From assembly GCF_003255815.1 (NCBI RefSeq), contig NC_037669.1, positions 131,611,307 to 131,675,306 on the forward strand: a stretch of DNA of 64,000 nucleotides, in the 5' to 3' direction. Made by a program: the position numbers and the translations under genes. This stretch comes from Theropithecus gelada (lineage: Eukaryota > Chordata > Mammalia > Primates > Cercopithecidae). Below are positions 25,701-40,700 of this stretch, one piece after another (the stretch's first letter is position 1; every line of letters begins with the position of its first letter). Under the pieces are notes generated by a model. The model had not been told where the DNA came from. It did no database searches and saw nothing but the letters and a program-made list of their open reading frames with translations.

Positions 25701-28700
25701 CACATCGTTGTTAAGGAAAGTAATAAAAAAAAAAAGTGGGAGTGCATTGCTTTTTCATAATTAAAAAAAATTCCACTTTGAAAAGAATAAAAATAAAGGG
25801 CCACATCGTTGTTAAGGAAAGTAATGTTTCTATGGAGTACAAATGGAAAACAGGAATAGCTGTGGTTGGGGCAACACTGTGACAGGGCATTATCTATTAA
25901 TACTCAATGAAACAAAATCATCAAGAGTTACATCTGCCTATAGATCCTCTCTTCTCCCTCCCTTATATATTTTATAAATTGTAAGCAAATAGCAAAATGG
26001 TTCTGATAAATTCCTGCTGAATCCCAAATAGTTTCAGTACACACACACATGCACATACCTGGATGCTTGCAGTAAATTTTTCTAGCGTGTTCCTCATTTC
26101 TCGTTCACTATGCCGTAACTTAACTACTCTTTCTTCAAGTTGTACTTTCTGTTCTTGGATTTGCATTGCTTTTTTAGAGTCGTTTTGCAACTGTGATTCC
26201 ATTTTGTTTACCTACAAAGTAAGTTTTAAAAGCTATTAAAAAAAGTTTTCTCTAAGAGCCATTTCAGATTGACAGAAAAGTCAACTTACGAAGAAAACTA
26301 AAACTTCTGTCGCCCAGGCTGGAGTGCAATGGTGCAGTTTTAGCTCACTGCAACCTCCGCCTCCTGGGTTCAAGTGATTCTCCTGCCTCAGCCTCCCGAG
26401 TAGCTGGGACTACTGGTGTGTGCCACCACACCCAGTTAATTTTTGTATTTTTAGTAGCGACGGGGTTTCACTATGTTGGCCAAGCCAGTCTTGAACTCCT
26501 GACCTTGTGATCCGACCGCCTTGGCCTCCCAAAGTGCTGGGATTACAGGTGTGAGCCACCATGCCCGGTCTAAAACTTCTGATTTTAAAGACTAGAACAA
26601 AATCAAACCACCCGTTCCAATCCCAAGCTTAAAGTTCAGGAGATGGTCAAATAATTTCTTGATCAAGTAATAAGATGGAAAGGTAACTAAGTGTTGTAAA
26701 GTCACCTATTACTTCAATGAAGGTACAGCATTCAAATACTTAAGTGGAAGGATATAAACTCGTATTTTCAAAATATGGGAGGAAAAAATCAAAGCACAAC
26801 ACTTTGGGAAAACGTATTCAGGCTATCTAAGAACATGTTTTTGAGAAGGATAAAAGTATAAAATATGGGAAAAGGTATTCAGGCTATCTAGGAACATGTT
26901 TTTGAGGAGGAAAAAAGTACAAAATACTTTGAAGTAAAGTTGAGATTTGCATCAAGAAGTCTTTGCTCTGCTTATAATTATTTTGAAATAAAAAATTATG
27001 TAATATAGCAATAATGCAAAAAAACCCCAATAAGTTAAATGTAAAACAGAAATAATTATGTAAGTTATGGAATATCTGTATGATCCAAATGTACTAATTA
27101 AAAGATTTTGAGCATATAGTTTCTAATTAATATTTTGTTTTCTAAAACTTTAAAGGGTTTTACATAAAAAACTCCTAGTCATTTACAGAAAATTCAGTCT
27201 ATTAAAGTTTGAGTACACCATACTTAAAATGGCCAAATTTTGTAGAATGTATGTACTTCAGTAAAGCTATTAAAAAAAAAAAAAAAAAAAAAGTCTGGCT
27301 ACAATTTCAGATATGCTGACCTCTTCTTCAGAGATTTCAGTGACAAGTGAGGAACCCATTCTTCCTTTCATTACTTTGCTTCCACCACCAGTCATTGTAC
27401 CTGGAAAATAGGGGCGAGAAGTCAGTTTCAGATGTCTCCCCAACAAGATTAAAGTCAATGCTGGTAGAAAAAAAAAACAAAAACAAAAACAAAGAAACAA
27501 AAACACTATTACCTGACTGTTCTATGATCTGTCCCTGTAAAGTTACCACTCTCCACCTTCTATCTTTTTGATACGCTACTCTTGTGGCTTGATCCAAGTT
27601 GTCAGCTACTAAGGTATCTCGTAAAGCAAAATAAAAAGCCTGGCGAATTTTCTCATCTTTTACTTTTACTAAATCAAATAAACGAGGAGTATTTTCAGGA
27701 GTTTGAATTTTGGTCATCTTTTTTGCCCATACAGCCATCTACAAGTGAAAAACAAACAAACAAACAAACACAGTAACAAAAAAGAAAACTCAGAAAAAAA
27801 CCCCATAGGAATAAATTTAACAGAAGAAACAAGAAATGTACACAAAAGGTTATAAAATTAGACCTAAATAAATGGAAGACATCCCATGTTTGTGGATCTA
27901 AAGATTTAATATTGTTAAGATGGCAATACTATCTAAACTGATCTACAAATTCAATACAACCTGTATCAAAATCCCAGTTACTTCCTCGCCTTTTTTTTTG
28001 TGGCAGTAATTGACCATCTGGATCTTAAAATTCATATATACAAATTCTGGGGACCCAAGAACAGTCAATATGATAAAGAACAAAATTACAGGACTCAGAC
28101 TTCCTGATTTTAAAACTTATTACAATGCTGTAATAATCAAGACCAGCACAAGTAATAAAATTGAAAGCCCAGAGATAAACCTTTACATTAATGGCTGGGT
28201 GGTTTCAACAAGGATGCCAAGAAAATTCAATGGGGTAAAGAATCTTTTCAACAAATGGTGCTGGAATAACTGGATAGCTGCATGGAAAGAGCAGTTTGAT
28301 CCCTACTCTATATCACGTGAAAAATTAACTCAAAATAGATTAAAACCTAAATATAAAGCTAAAACTACAGAACTCCTAGAAGAAAACAAAGGAGGTAAAT
28401 CACCGTGACCTTGGATTAGGCAGTGTTTCTTGGGTATAATACCCAAAACACAAGCAACCAAAGGAAAAAAAGATAAATTGTGCCTCAAAGGATACCATCA
28501 AGAAAGTGAAAATACAATCCAAGGAATGGGGTAAAATATCTGTAAATCATCTCACAAGAGATTTGTATTCAGAATAAAGAAATCCTACAATTCAACAGAG
28601 AAACCAATTAAAAAATGGGCAAAGGATTTGAACAAACATTTCTCCAAGGAAGATAAAAAATGGCCAAGGACATAAAAGGACTTTTACTATCATAAGTCAT

Positions 28701-31700
28701 CAGGAAAATGCTAATCAAAACCATGAGATCCCACTTCATATTCACTGAGATGACTATAATCAAAAAGATGTACCATAACAAGTGTTAACGAGGATGTAAA
28801 GAAACTGGAACCCTTACACATGCTTGTGGGAAATGGTACAGCCACTGTGGAAACAGTCTTGACAGTTCTTCAAAAAGTTAAACATAGAATTACCGTATGA
28901 CCCAACGGTTCTACCCTAGGTATATACCCAAAAGAACTGAAAATACATGTTCATTCAAAAACTTGTACACAAACGTTCATAGCAGAAGTATTGCCAAAGC
29001 AGTCAGCAAGTGAAAACACAAGTGTCCATCAACTGACAAATGGTTATACAAAATGATGTAACAGATACCATTTGGCAATAAAAGGGAACGAAGTACTGAT
29101 ACATACTTCAACACAGATGAACCTGAAAACCTGCTAAGTAAATGTAGCTGTATAAGAAGGCCATATATCATATGATTCCATTTATATGTAGATAAATCTA
29201 TAGAGACAAAAAAGTAATTAGTGTTTGGAGGAGGTGAAGGGGTATAGGGAGTGACTGTTACTGTCTATGGGGTTTCTTTCTGGAGTGATAAAAAATATCC
29301 TGGAATCAGACAGTGGTCATGGTGAACAACACTGTGAATATACTAATACCCACCAAACTGCATACTTTAAAATGATTTCTTTTTTTTTTTTTTGAGTCTC
29401 ACTGTCACCCAGACTGAAGTGCAGTGGCACAATCTAGGTTCACTGCAACCTCTACCTCCCAGGTTTAGGCAATTCTCCTGCCTCAGCCTCCTGAGTAGCT
29501 GAGATTACAGGCGCTCACCACCATGCCTAGCTAATTTTTGTATTTTTAGTAGAGATGGGGTTTTGCCATGTTGGCCAGGCTGGTCTCAAACTCCTGACCT
29601 CGTGATCCGCCTGCCTTGGACTCCCAAAGTGCTGGGATTAAAGGCATAAGCCACCACACCCAGCCTAAAATGATAAATTTTATTGTAGATAAATTATCTC
29701 AATAAAGGTTTCCTTTTAACTCTGGAATGTACATTTCTTTAATGGAGGCACTGCAATATGTCAAACAAGTTTTTATAATCATATAACCTCAGAACATAAA
29801 ATAATCCTCAAAACCCATCAGGTGTTCACTGAGTAACCATAAAGAAAAAGCTAGAATCCAAAATGAAAAAACACTTAGCACTTAAAAATTCTATTATAGG
29901 TAGGTTATTATGAATACCCACCTTATCTAAACCTATAAAGGTTGCAACTCCAATATTTTGTCTTTTAAGGAAGTTTACACATTCTTGGGCTGTATCAATA
30001 GAATCAACAACAATGTAGTCTAATGCATGACAACAGGATGATATAGCCACATCGTATTTTTCATCAATGGCTCCTAAGTCCCCCTAATAATTAAGAGTGG
30101 GGGGAAAAAAGAGTTAGGCAAAAAGCACAGGACCATTTCATTCAACAAGTTTTAAAAAGTTCTTTTAACTGAAAAACTTTATGTAGACATGGTTTTAAAG
30201 GGTACAAAAGGGTACACAACAAAATACAAAATATATAGTTTATGAATATGCAGCTTGAATTTCTAATGAGCACGAAAGAACTGTTTTCATTTTATGAAAA
30301 TGTGAAGCTATAAAACGTAAATGAACTATAAGCAAAACAACTCAGAAACTCTGAATTACTGAAAAGCATCTAAAATTATGTAAATCGTGATGAAACACAT
30401 TTATCTGTTTATCTATTACACAGCTATCTAGCAGTATTCACTGGTTTGGGCTTTCCTTGAGAGCAAATGAATAGGATCAAACTGTTTATCCTCAAGAAAA
30501 TCAGGTGGAAGTCCCCTGATACAAGATGTAGAAGCAATCACGTTGGGTAATTTTTCATTTGCCCTTTTAAATCACTTTGTTCCCTTCTCCGAAAGGCTGA
30601 CTTAAGGACTGTATCAACTGGCTCCTTTGACTCTCCAGCTTCAGCCAATATGAGGTTTCAGTTAAGACTAGAGGGCAGGAAATAGGTGGGGTTAAGGTAT
30701 CGATTTTCCCCATTTCCTCTGAACCACAACTCCCTTCCCTCGAGGCTCAGAAGCAGTAATGGCTATTGCTAGCCTTACATTTTTAGATTATCCCTTGTTA
30801 TATCCTTAAATGCTAGCCAAAACCTAAGTAAAATGGTGTGAAACCCCAAATACACCAACTTTTTAAAAATTTTTCATTTTTTAAAAAACGGACTTTGTTA
30901 TATTGCCCAGGATGGACTTGAACTCCTAGGCTCAAGTGATCCTTCTGCCTCTGCCTCTCCAACAGCTGGGACTACAGGCACACGCCATTATGCCTGGGTA
31001 AATTCTTTCTTTTAAAAAAAGGATAAAATGGTTTTAAGTTTGTGTGCCATTACTAATATTTTTCTTGACAGGTATGAAATAACTGTATTTATCTAAAGCT
31101 AAATAAACAAGAAACTGTAAGGGCAAAATGTTTAAAAATAAATGTGCTTTAAAACAAAGAAAATGAATGTTATTTTATATACAGTGACATTTGAAATACA
31201 GTTGTTTAAGGCAAAAAAATGTTACACTTTCTTAAAAAATAAAAGTAAAGCCATGCCCCCCCAAAATCTACCTTACCAATCTTCCATATATTCCTGGAAT
31301 CCTGCCAGATTTTTTTTCTTGAATTACTGCATCAAGGACTTTCCCCCTACTTCGATTCATTGCTAATGAGCTCTTTGCTTCTTCAACTTTTTGGAAGAGA
31401 TCATGAACCAAACTTTTAAAGTTTATTTCTTCTTGTGTAAGTTTTTGAAGTTCTTTTTCTTTCTAAAAGTGAAAATAAAATGAAATCCAGAAGCATTAAC
31501 TCCTAAATATGATCAGTCATTGCACTGAATTAGTTGTAATTCTTTAATAACAAAGAAAAAAAAAAGACCAACAATAAAAATGTGAACCAAAACTGAGCAG
31601 CTGTATGGCGATTGCTGGTTTGGTTGTGGCAAATATGGATGGGTTTAAAAGGGGCATAAATTACTTGGGTCAATAAAAGAAAACATTAAGTGTAGTATTT

Positions 31701-34700
31701 TTCCAGGAGCAATTAGTTCATCCTGATAGAGAAAGTGTACCTGGGGCTGTGAAAATCCCAGTTTGACGCTACATAGTTATATGTAAGTGTGCCCTAATTC
31801 TTAAGCTCTGCCCTAATTAAAAGCAGACCCAGAAACAGGATCCAAGGTATGAATAACTGGGCAGGACTATGGTAATGCGGTGCTTTATTTTAGCTGAATG
31901 GGGCTGGGGGGTGCTGGAGAAAAAGCACACCTCTGAAACAAAGGGGAGAAAGAGGACTGGATAATTCTATTGCTATACAAAAATGCCAGGCTCCCAACAA
32001 GAGAGGAACCACACACATGCACACATAAATACAGCCTCTCAGTTTCTCAATCTCCAACTTAGCAGCAGCCATTTTTTGTAACTGGTATTCTCCTCCATCC
32101 ACTAGATTTAAATTATGTCTATTACTTACTGCACTGGCATAAAGTTTAAACCAGGTTACTGACATAAGTCATCCCAAAATAAACGGATTCACCAGGAAGA
32201 TAGAAGTAGTCACTGGATCTAACTTAATTTACATTTAAATTCTCCCTGGTCATGAAATTCCCTGATGACCAAATAGTATGCATTTACTAAAATGAAAAAG
32301 ACTCATATTTATTTTCAGTATAATTACACTTCAAACAGTTGTTTTTTTTTTTTTTTGAGACGGAGTCTCGCTTTGTCGCCCAGGCTGGAGTGCAGTGGCC
32401 GGATCTCAGCTCACTGCAAGGTCCTCCTCCCGGGTTCCTGCCATTCTCCTGCCTCAGCCTCCCGAGTAGCTGGGACTACAGGCGCCCGCCACCTCGCTCG
32501 GCTAGTTTTTTGTATTTTTTAGTAGAGACAGGGTTTCACCGTGTTAGCCAGGATGGTCTTGATCTCCTGACCTCGTGATCCGCCTGTCTCGGCCTTTTTT
32601 TTTTTTTTTTTTTTTGACACCTTGCCTACTGAGGTTTTGGAGATCTTTGGAGATTTAAAGTTTATGAAATTCCTTAGACATCTAATTCACTCAAGGATAG
32701 GGGACAGGCACCGATAAGCTAAGCTACACATCTTGGTTAGTTTATAACATTTTGGAATGCCAGCAAAGAAACTACATCCATAAATTCAAAACCCAAAACA
32801 CACTAAGATAGTTGTTCTATATTCATTATATAAATACATATACACTTAATGTTTTTTATTTATCCTTAAATAAATTGTCTATACTTAAGATTTAAAGAAA
32901 CACAAACTTTCTTTTGTTTAAATTATTTCCACAGTGGGGTGGTGGTGGTGATTTACTGTATGATGCTTCTGGGGATAATACAGTTTCTTCATAGCACACA
33001 TATGGAATACTGAAATGCTGACCTCATTCTTTTGAGATTATATAAAATGAAGAAAATTTATCTATCACTAATCACCTTAGATGCTGAGATTAAAAACAAC
33101 AAAAATGTATAAAGCTAAAGGTGATGAAGGATGTTCTGACGCAATAGAGAAGCAAAGATTTACCTCCTTTAATTCTTGTTCAGTTTGAGGGAGTTTTCCT
33201 TCTATATCTCTGATTGCAGCTTTCCTTTCTTTGAGAGTCTCAGAAGCTGCAATTAGAGCTTCCTTGGCCTTAGTTAATTGCGACACTGCAGTATTATGAC
33301 AACTGAGATAGATATCAAGTTCTGACTGGGCTACATCCATCTTTGAACGTGCTTCATTTACCGATTTGCTGAAACCCATAAGTTCTTTCTCTCGACTCTG
33401 TTAAAATATGAGTTCATTAAATCTGGACAGATATTTACTTTCAAACCTACACTGAAATGAAACCACACATTTTACATTCAATTTAAGAAAGGAAATTCTA
33501 CAAGCACAGTATATAGAAATAAAAAATTCTCACAAGTGGACTAGATTCAGTTTTTGCCTAGTTGTCAACATTCACTGTAGACAGTTTTTTCCCAACTGAT
33601 TTCACAAGAGCTTTGTGAGGCAGATCATTATGCTGAGGAATAGACATTTGAGGCCTAGCTTTGTCATTAACATGCGGTTCAGGGCACATGAGTACTCAAT
33701 ATATATTAAATGAGCAAACAGTGAAAATCCACTAACCATAAAGTATCCCATCATGAAAGCTACTGCATTATCCATTGACACTTTATCACACAGGTATTCT
33801 AACCTGCGAAGTTTTACAGTTTGACATTAGAACATGTCCATATTCCAAAGCAGACTCTATTAAGTCCATGACTTTTTAATACAGTCAATTCAATTACCAT
33901 TTTCCATTAACATATGTATTTAACATGCTTAGCATTGTCAAAAATGCTGTGGTACATATAAACAAAGATAATTTTATACTTACTCTTGGGGTAGATAGTA
34001 CATATCAATGTGACAACTTCATGCTCTCGTTTTATTAATAAAGTGTTAAAATTACAGCTAACGTTTATTTTCTTTCTTGGTACTTTATATATATTTATTC
34101 TTTATTTTCACAAAGTAGATATAATTCTTTCTCATTTTAAGGAAGACGACTTGGAGACATAACAACCAGCACAAGAACACAGACAGTAAGTGACTGACCT
34201 AGGATTTGAAACAAGAGCCACAGCTTTTAACTATTACACAAGAGCTATAGAAGCAAAAAGAAAGGAGACATTAATCTGTGCTTAGTGTGGCTCCAGGTTT
34301 TACAGGTGGCAACAAAATATGATGATTCAACATGCCTAGGAGTGGCATATATAATAATCAAGGTACTGTATTTGACATCACACCTTCTGCTACTACTACA
34401 AATTCTCATTCAGTTAACTTTTTAAAAAACAGGACAGCAGGAATTAAAAGAATAGTCATCTAAGTCTAGGTTGACTAGTTTTAGGAATGTTGGACATTAA
34501 AAGTCCAAACTTACCAGTTCATGTTTCATATTTTTGAAAAAATCATCTTTAAGTTAAAAAAAAAAAAAAGGCCACCAAAATAAACACTGATAAAAAACAT
34601 CTTACTTCTTTTTCTTTCTGAAGCCCTTGTGTTTCCTGTTTAAGGCTATCCATAACTTCCTTTAATTTTTTTTCTTCTTTCTCTTTTTCTTTCTCGAGGG

Positions 34701-37700
34701 CATTGTTTCTGGTTGTTGTTTCATTAATGACGTTGTTACTCTTGGCAGGTATACTTTTGAATTCTTCAACCTGAGGTTATAAAACAAGTTATAGGAGTAT
34801 ACATCTTTATGCTACCCAATACTATCAATATTTGACTTATTTAAAGGCATTTCTCAGTTCTTGTTTTCTTTATAATCAGAGTTAAATTAGCTAACAAGTA
34901 TTTTCCCGACTGTTCACGTAATTTCTAGATTATTTCAATCTAACAGTAAAACTACTACAAACACCTGACTTCTTACGAAGGAAAATTCTCTCTGGCAGGG
35001 CCTTAGGTCTGTCATCCTTCTCTCCTGATTTCAGGTTGTAACTATTCTTCTTTAGCTATAAATACGCTCTGACTACAAGGAATTTTCTAAACTATCCTTC
35101 CTGGTATATCATAAGTTACCACAAATTATCTTTACCATCTTCCCCAATCCTAAAATCTTTCACTTTACTCTTCCAGAGTCATCATGTAGGGCTAATATTT
35201 TATTCCATTAACATATTCTGATAATAATCACTTATTCACGCAGTCTATGCCTAAAGGCTAATGACTCTGTAACAGTTACACTTAAATAAGATTGTCAAGT
35301 CTTTGGGGTTACCCCCAAAGCCTTGTTATTTTGTTTACTCTGATTATGTAGTTCCAGTGAAGTTCAACATTTCCCAAAATGCCATTTCCTTAAACACTGA
35401 CTCAACATATTTATCAGCTGTGCTAAGCAGAAAGTATTTTGTGAACAAATACATTTAGAAAATGCTTATAGCATAGAGCCTAATCTATAATTACTGTGTA
35501 AACATATGCAACAAAGCTTTTTTTCGCGGGGCTGGGGTTAAGGTATCATATCTATTTATATATGATAGAGCTACGAACATGAACACAGCTTAAGAGACTC
35601 CAAATTATGAGCTTTCCTATCTCTAAGACATAGAGTCTCACTTTGTCGCCCAGGCTGGATGCAGTGGCTTGATCACTGTTCACCGGAACCTTGAACTCAA
35701 GGCATCCTGCCGCCTCTGTCTCCTGACTAGCTAGGACTTACTAGGCATGTTCCACCAAGCCTGGCTAATTTTTAAATTTCTGTAGAGATAGGATCTTACT
35801 ATCTTGCCCAGGCTGGTCTTAAACTCCTAGCATCAAGCAGTTCTCCAACTTTGGCCTCCCAAAGCACTGGGAACATAGGTGTAAGCCATCATGCCTGGCC
35901 AACATTGGTAATTCTTGCGAAATCCTGCTCTGATACTGTTAGCTTAGTTTTTTGTAGAAGACAGGCAATATTTTAAAGCCTATAATACTTAACCTAAATA
36001 TCTTTAAAAACTACTACTTTAGGAAAAAGAAAATTAAAATTAACACCAAAATGGAACTGCGGTAAATGTTTTCCCAATAACATATATTATTGTAATATAA
36101 ACTTTAAAACTTAAAGTCAAGCTAGGAGCAATGGCTCACACCTGTAGTCCAAGTTACTTTGGGAGGCTGAGGTAGGAGGATTGCTTAAGTCCAGGAGTTC
36201 AAGACTATAATCATACCACTGAACGCTAGCCTGGGCAACAGACTGAGACCCCATTTCTACAAAACTCCAAAACCAAACAAAAAACCTCCTGCAAAATAAA
36301 GTCAGTGGAAGCATGGTTTCCCTAGAGGGGGTAAAATCATGTTCAGAGACAAATCTTAAAACAACATTTAGAATACTAATTCATTCTCTTAGGCAATAAG
36401 AGGCAAACACTTCCATGAAAACTAGATATGATATTCAGACATGATATCTTAAGAATTTTTTTCTAACACCTACCTTTTCTTTATCTTTTTGAAGTTGTTT
36501 CTCCAGTTTTTTGACTTTACTAGTTGCATGTTTTAATTTTTCTCTAACTTGAACATCTTCCAAATCTAGTTGTGTAAATTTTTCTTTATACTCCTCAATA
36601 AATTTTGTAATTTTATTCAGTTTCCTAGCAAAGCAAGTAGTCATTATTTTGAATGTTCAGGTATTTTAAAACCATGTTATATTTCCTACCTGGAACACTT
36701 CCTCTATAAATATGTTCAGGCTTTTAATAAGGCAAGATCCTAAATCTCTCCTTCTTCCAAATGATCCCTCTCCCCATAGTTGAAGAAGCACCTGTATTTG
36801 TGATTATGACAGCAATTTTGCCTTTCTAAGTTGGATGCAAAATACTACATTTTCCAGTGACTGCAATGTCTAGGTATATAAAATTTTTACCATAGGAGTA
36901 AAAATTTTTTTTTTACCTTTTATGAATATACTTACAAGTTACTATACAAATTTTTTATTTAAAAATAGAGATACTAGTGTCACTGAAAAATGGCATAAGT
37001 AGGGACATGATAAAATCCTTCAAAATTTATCTAGAACAACCCAAATCCTACCCCTCTATCAGATTTGTGACTATTAATTAACCTGTCAAGCCAAATGCTT
37101 ATTGTTTGTTACTGTGCTATGCCACTAGGGGGTAGCATCCCCACGGTTCCAAGACTTAAGAGTAGGGCATTTGATCTGTAATAATGAACTGGATGTGAGG
37201 CAAGGTTTTTTTTTTTTTTTTTCCTGCCACGGGGGCCACCACTTGATATGCTGGCAAATGTCTTACACTCATAATGTGCTGGCAGTAAGTTTATATATAA
37301 ATACACATGTAATAAAATTATCTAAATACTCTTAGTACTTTCCAAAATATTATTACTTTTCTATATCTTTTACATCTTTATTCTTAGCTTTCATTTCATT
37401 TGACAGTATACTGCTCTTCTCATTAATTTCTTTGGTATCTTCATGAATTTTTTTCTTTTGAGTTTCCATTTCAGCAATTCGTTTCTGCAAATCATAACTA
37501 GAGGAAGGAAAAAAAAAAAAAAAGAAATTGAAGCTCCTAAAATGCCATTTCTAAAACTGTATAACAATTTTAGTAAAATTAGCTGTTTCTAAATTATTAT
37601 TATACTAGTCAATATGTGACTACCTAGGCTATGAAGGGAAAAATCTCCTTGGGTCAAGGCTAGAATTTAGGAACAAAAATCGGTTTCATTGTACCAATGC

Positions 37701-40700
37701 GGTGGCTGACGCCTGTAATCCCAGCACTTAGGAGGCTGAGACAGGCAGACTGCCTGAACCCAGAAGTTTGAGACCAGCTTGGGCAACATGGCAAAACACC
37801 AACTCTACCAAAAAAAGAAAAAACAAATACAAAAAAATCCCAGCAACAACAATAATTAGCCAGGTGTATTGGTTTGCACCCTGTAGTCCCAGCTACTCAT
37901 GAAGTAGAGGTGGGAGGATCAACTGAGTCCAGAAGGTTGAGATTGCAGTGAGCCGTGATCACATACTGCGCTCTACCCTGGGTGACAGAGCCTCGTCTCA
38001 AAAAAAAGTTCGCTGTAAGCTGAAAAAAATCAGATCTGCTATTACACAAATTTTAAAAAGTGCACATGTAAAAGGATTAAGCATAGTAATAAATACCTGC
38101 GAACCCACCTCCCAACTTAAAGTAGGATACTAAAAAAGTCAGCTTCAGTGAATTGATAAATATGCCTAATTTAATAAATTCAACCCTGGTGATCAATGGG
38201 GTGACAGCCAGATAGTCCTCACATCAGATAAATTCACCACATAATTTCTTTTTTGTAGAGATGGGGTCTTGCTATGTTGCCCAGGCTGGTCTTGAACTCC
38301 TGGCCTCAAGCGACCCTCCTGTCTTAGCCTCCCAAAGTGCTGGAATTACTGGCATGAGCTCACACATCCAGTCAAAACAATGTTTAGAGACTTTTTTCAC
38401 TTCAGTCTTTATGTTTCTCTAGGAAAAGAGAAGGGCTTTGACTTAATGGTTAAAAAGTAATATAAAAATTGATAAATCAAGGCACTTACATATAATATTG
38501 ACAAACATGATTCTTTTTTCTAAATATTTCATTTTCCAAGGTAAGAAATTCAATAGCTATGTTTTTCTCTCCTTCTAAGGCATCCTTTTCCTTTTCCACC
38601 ATCTTTACTCTGTTTAACTATAGAAATTAAAAGTTTAAAGACTGAATACACACTTCATATATACAATATGAACTTAAAATATGCAAACATTAGACTAAAA
38701 ACAGTAAGAACGTTGATCTTAAATGTTAATATATAACTTCAATATAAGAGATAACATTTCATTATGAAGTATTATAACATGACTATCTGATTTAGTAAAA
38801 TGTGTTAAATCATAAATGAAACATTGATATACAATGAAAGTCTACAGCAGATTCACCTTCTCTCCTCTGTGTTCATTTAATATTTCAACTCTCCGACACA
38901 AGACTTTAATAGGTTCATTTAGCCGTCCACAACCAATTATATCTTCTAAATATTCAAGCATACCCTCATCGTGTTCAGTCTGGCCTTTTGGTTTCATCAT
39001 AGCAATTTGTTCAACTTCGCCCTTTAAAAAAAGTTATATTTCATACTCACTGTATATGTTTAGCTAAATCAATCTTAAGTGAGAATTGGGAGCGGTTAAA
39101 TAACAAAGCCAAGAGTAATAAACATCTAAATAAGGTACAATAGTTCAACGATTGCATAAGGTATAAATAAAAATGTTATTTTCACTGGTATTCCTAGGAG
39201 TTTTAATTTTACATAAGGAGATATGAAACATGAATTTATATTCCCTTAGATAAATCCTTATAAAAGTGTAATATACATCCACTTATATATACACACACAG
39301 TTCCCCATCTAGAATGTTCAATATAAAAATAAAACAAGTAAAATTTAGGAAAGCATTCACTTAATCTGCAATCTGATTATAGTGGCAACATTATCAACTA
39401 TTAATAACACAACTGAAGCTCCTGTTCTAAAATAATTTTCAAAAACACTTGCATCATTAAACTGTGCTAGGAACCCTGTCCCAAAGTAGTATTACCAACT
39501 TTCTCTATAAATATGGTTATTATGAGTTCCTTAACAAGTAATAGGTTTCAAAGGTAGTCAAAAACTTAAATGTTCAATTTTCTAAAAACAAGAGCCTTTG
39601 GTAGAAAAGGATATTACCCATTTTTCATGGTAATAATAGAAATCAAACTGATCACACCTTGACTAGAGAAAACTAATGGCACTGGTATATAAGACATCAG
39701 AAAACTTTTAGTTTGTAATCACTAATATAACAACTTTGAAATGTAATTAAAATCTTTGATTAACTTTACATATTTGCATTTATGCAGTTTAATTATGAAG
39801 AGAAAAGAGAAAAAAAATCCATAATAAGTAACCACCAAGGCTGACTGCCAGGCAGCCATTTAGTTTGATGGTGGAGAGAAAATTTTGTCTGAATACGTTC
39901 AGGCCAAATGCCTCTACTTTATAGAAGTAGCTTGTTTGTACTCTAAACTATTACAATGAAGAACAGGTACAGGCAAGTGAAAAAAAGATATACCTCTTAT
40001 TTTCAGCAAAATAGCTAAGATGAAAAAAACCAACAAAAAGAATTACATATTAAAAATAGTATATTGTTCTCAATTTAAATATCTTAGTGATTCCCATTTC
40101 CTAAGTGAACACAGGTGAACCTTAAAAATGTGGGGTAAAACTTACTGAGAGCATCATATTCACCAAAAGGCTCAACATAATTACAAAACGTAGACAATTT
40201 AATAACAGGACAAAACAGCTCATTTGAAAATCTACTCATTAAGGCATAATTTTATTTGTATACATCACTTTTCGATACTTTTGACAGTCTATTAGCACAA
40301 TGATTATCAACAAAGTAAAACTGTTACCCCAAAAGTTATTTTCCATAACATTCATATTATGTATGAATCTGTATAAAGTGAAAATATGTAGATATTTACA
40401 TAAAGTATTTTATTCTGCTTTCAACTGTTACTTCTCTCTAAAAGTTTGCAGCAATAGTTTTAAGTTTTAGACAGGAATGAAGCCTGGAAAAACGCCCAAA
40501 CCTTTGGATTATACAGGATGAACGTTAAGTCACTGAGGAAGCCAAGAGTCTTTTTCAAAGTTTGTATCTATGTAGGGTTTATCAACAGTGGCAGTACTGA
40601 CATTTTGGGCTGGATATACTTTGTTGTGGAGAGCTATGCTGGGCATTATAAGATGCTTTAATAGCATTTCTGACTTTCACCCACTAGACACCAGTAGCAT

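Noticed and set aside
25250..25804. Repeated 64-83 codon frames encoding the same peptide (MALYFYSFQSGIFF...)
   Set aside because: They are the translation of the 101-bp tandem repeat in one frame; the run of identical peptides is a by-product.
28010..28408. 132-codon + strand frame
   Set aside because: It is decayed L1 ORF2 sequence, not a gene.
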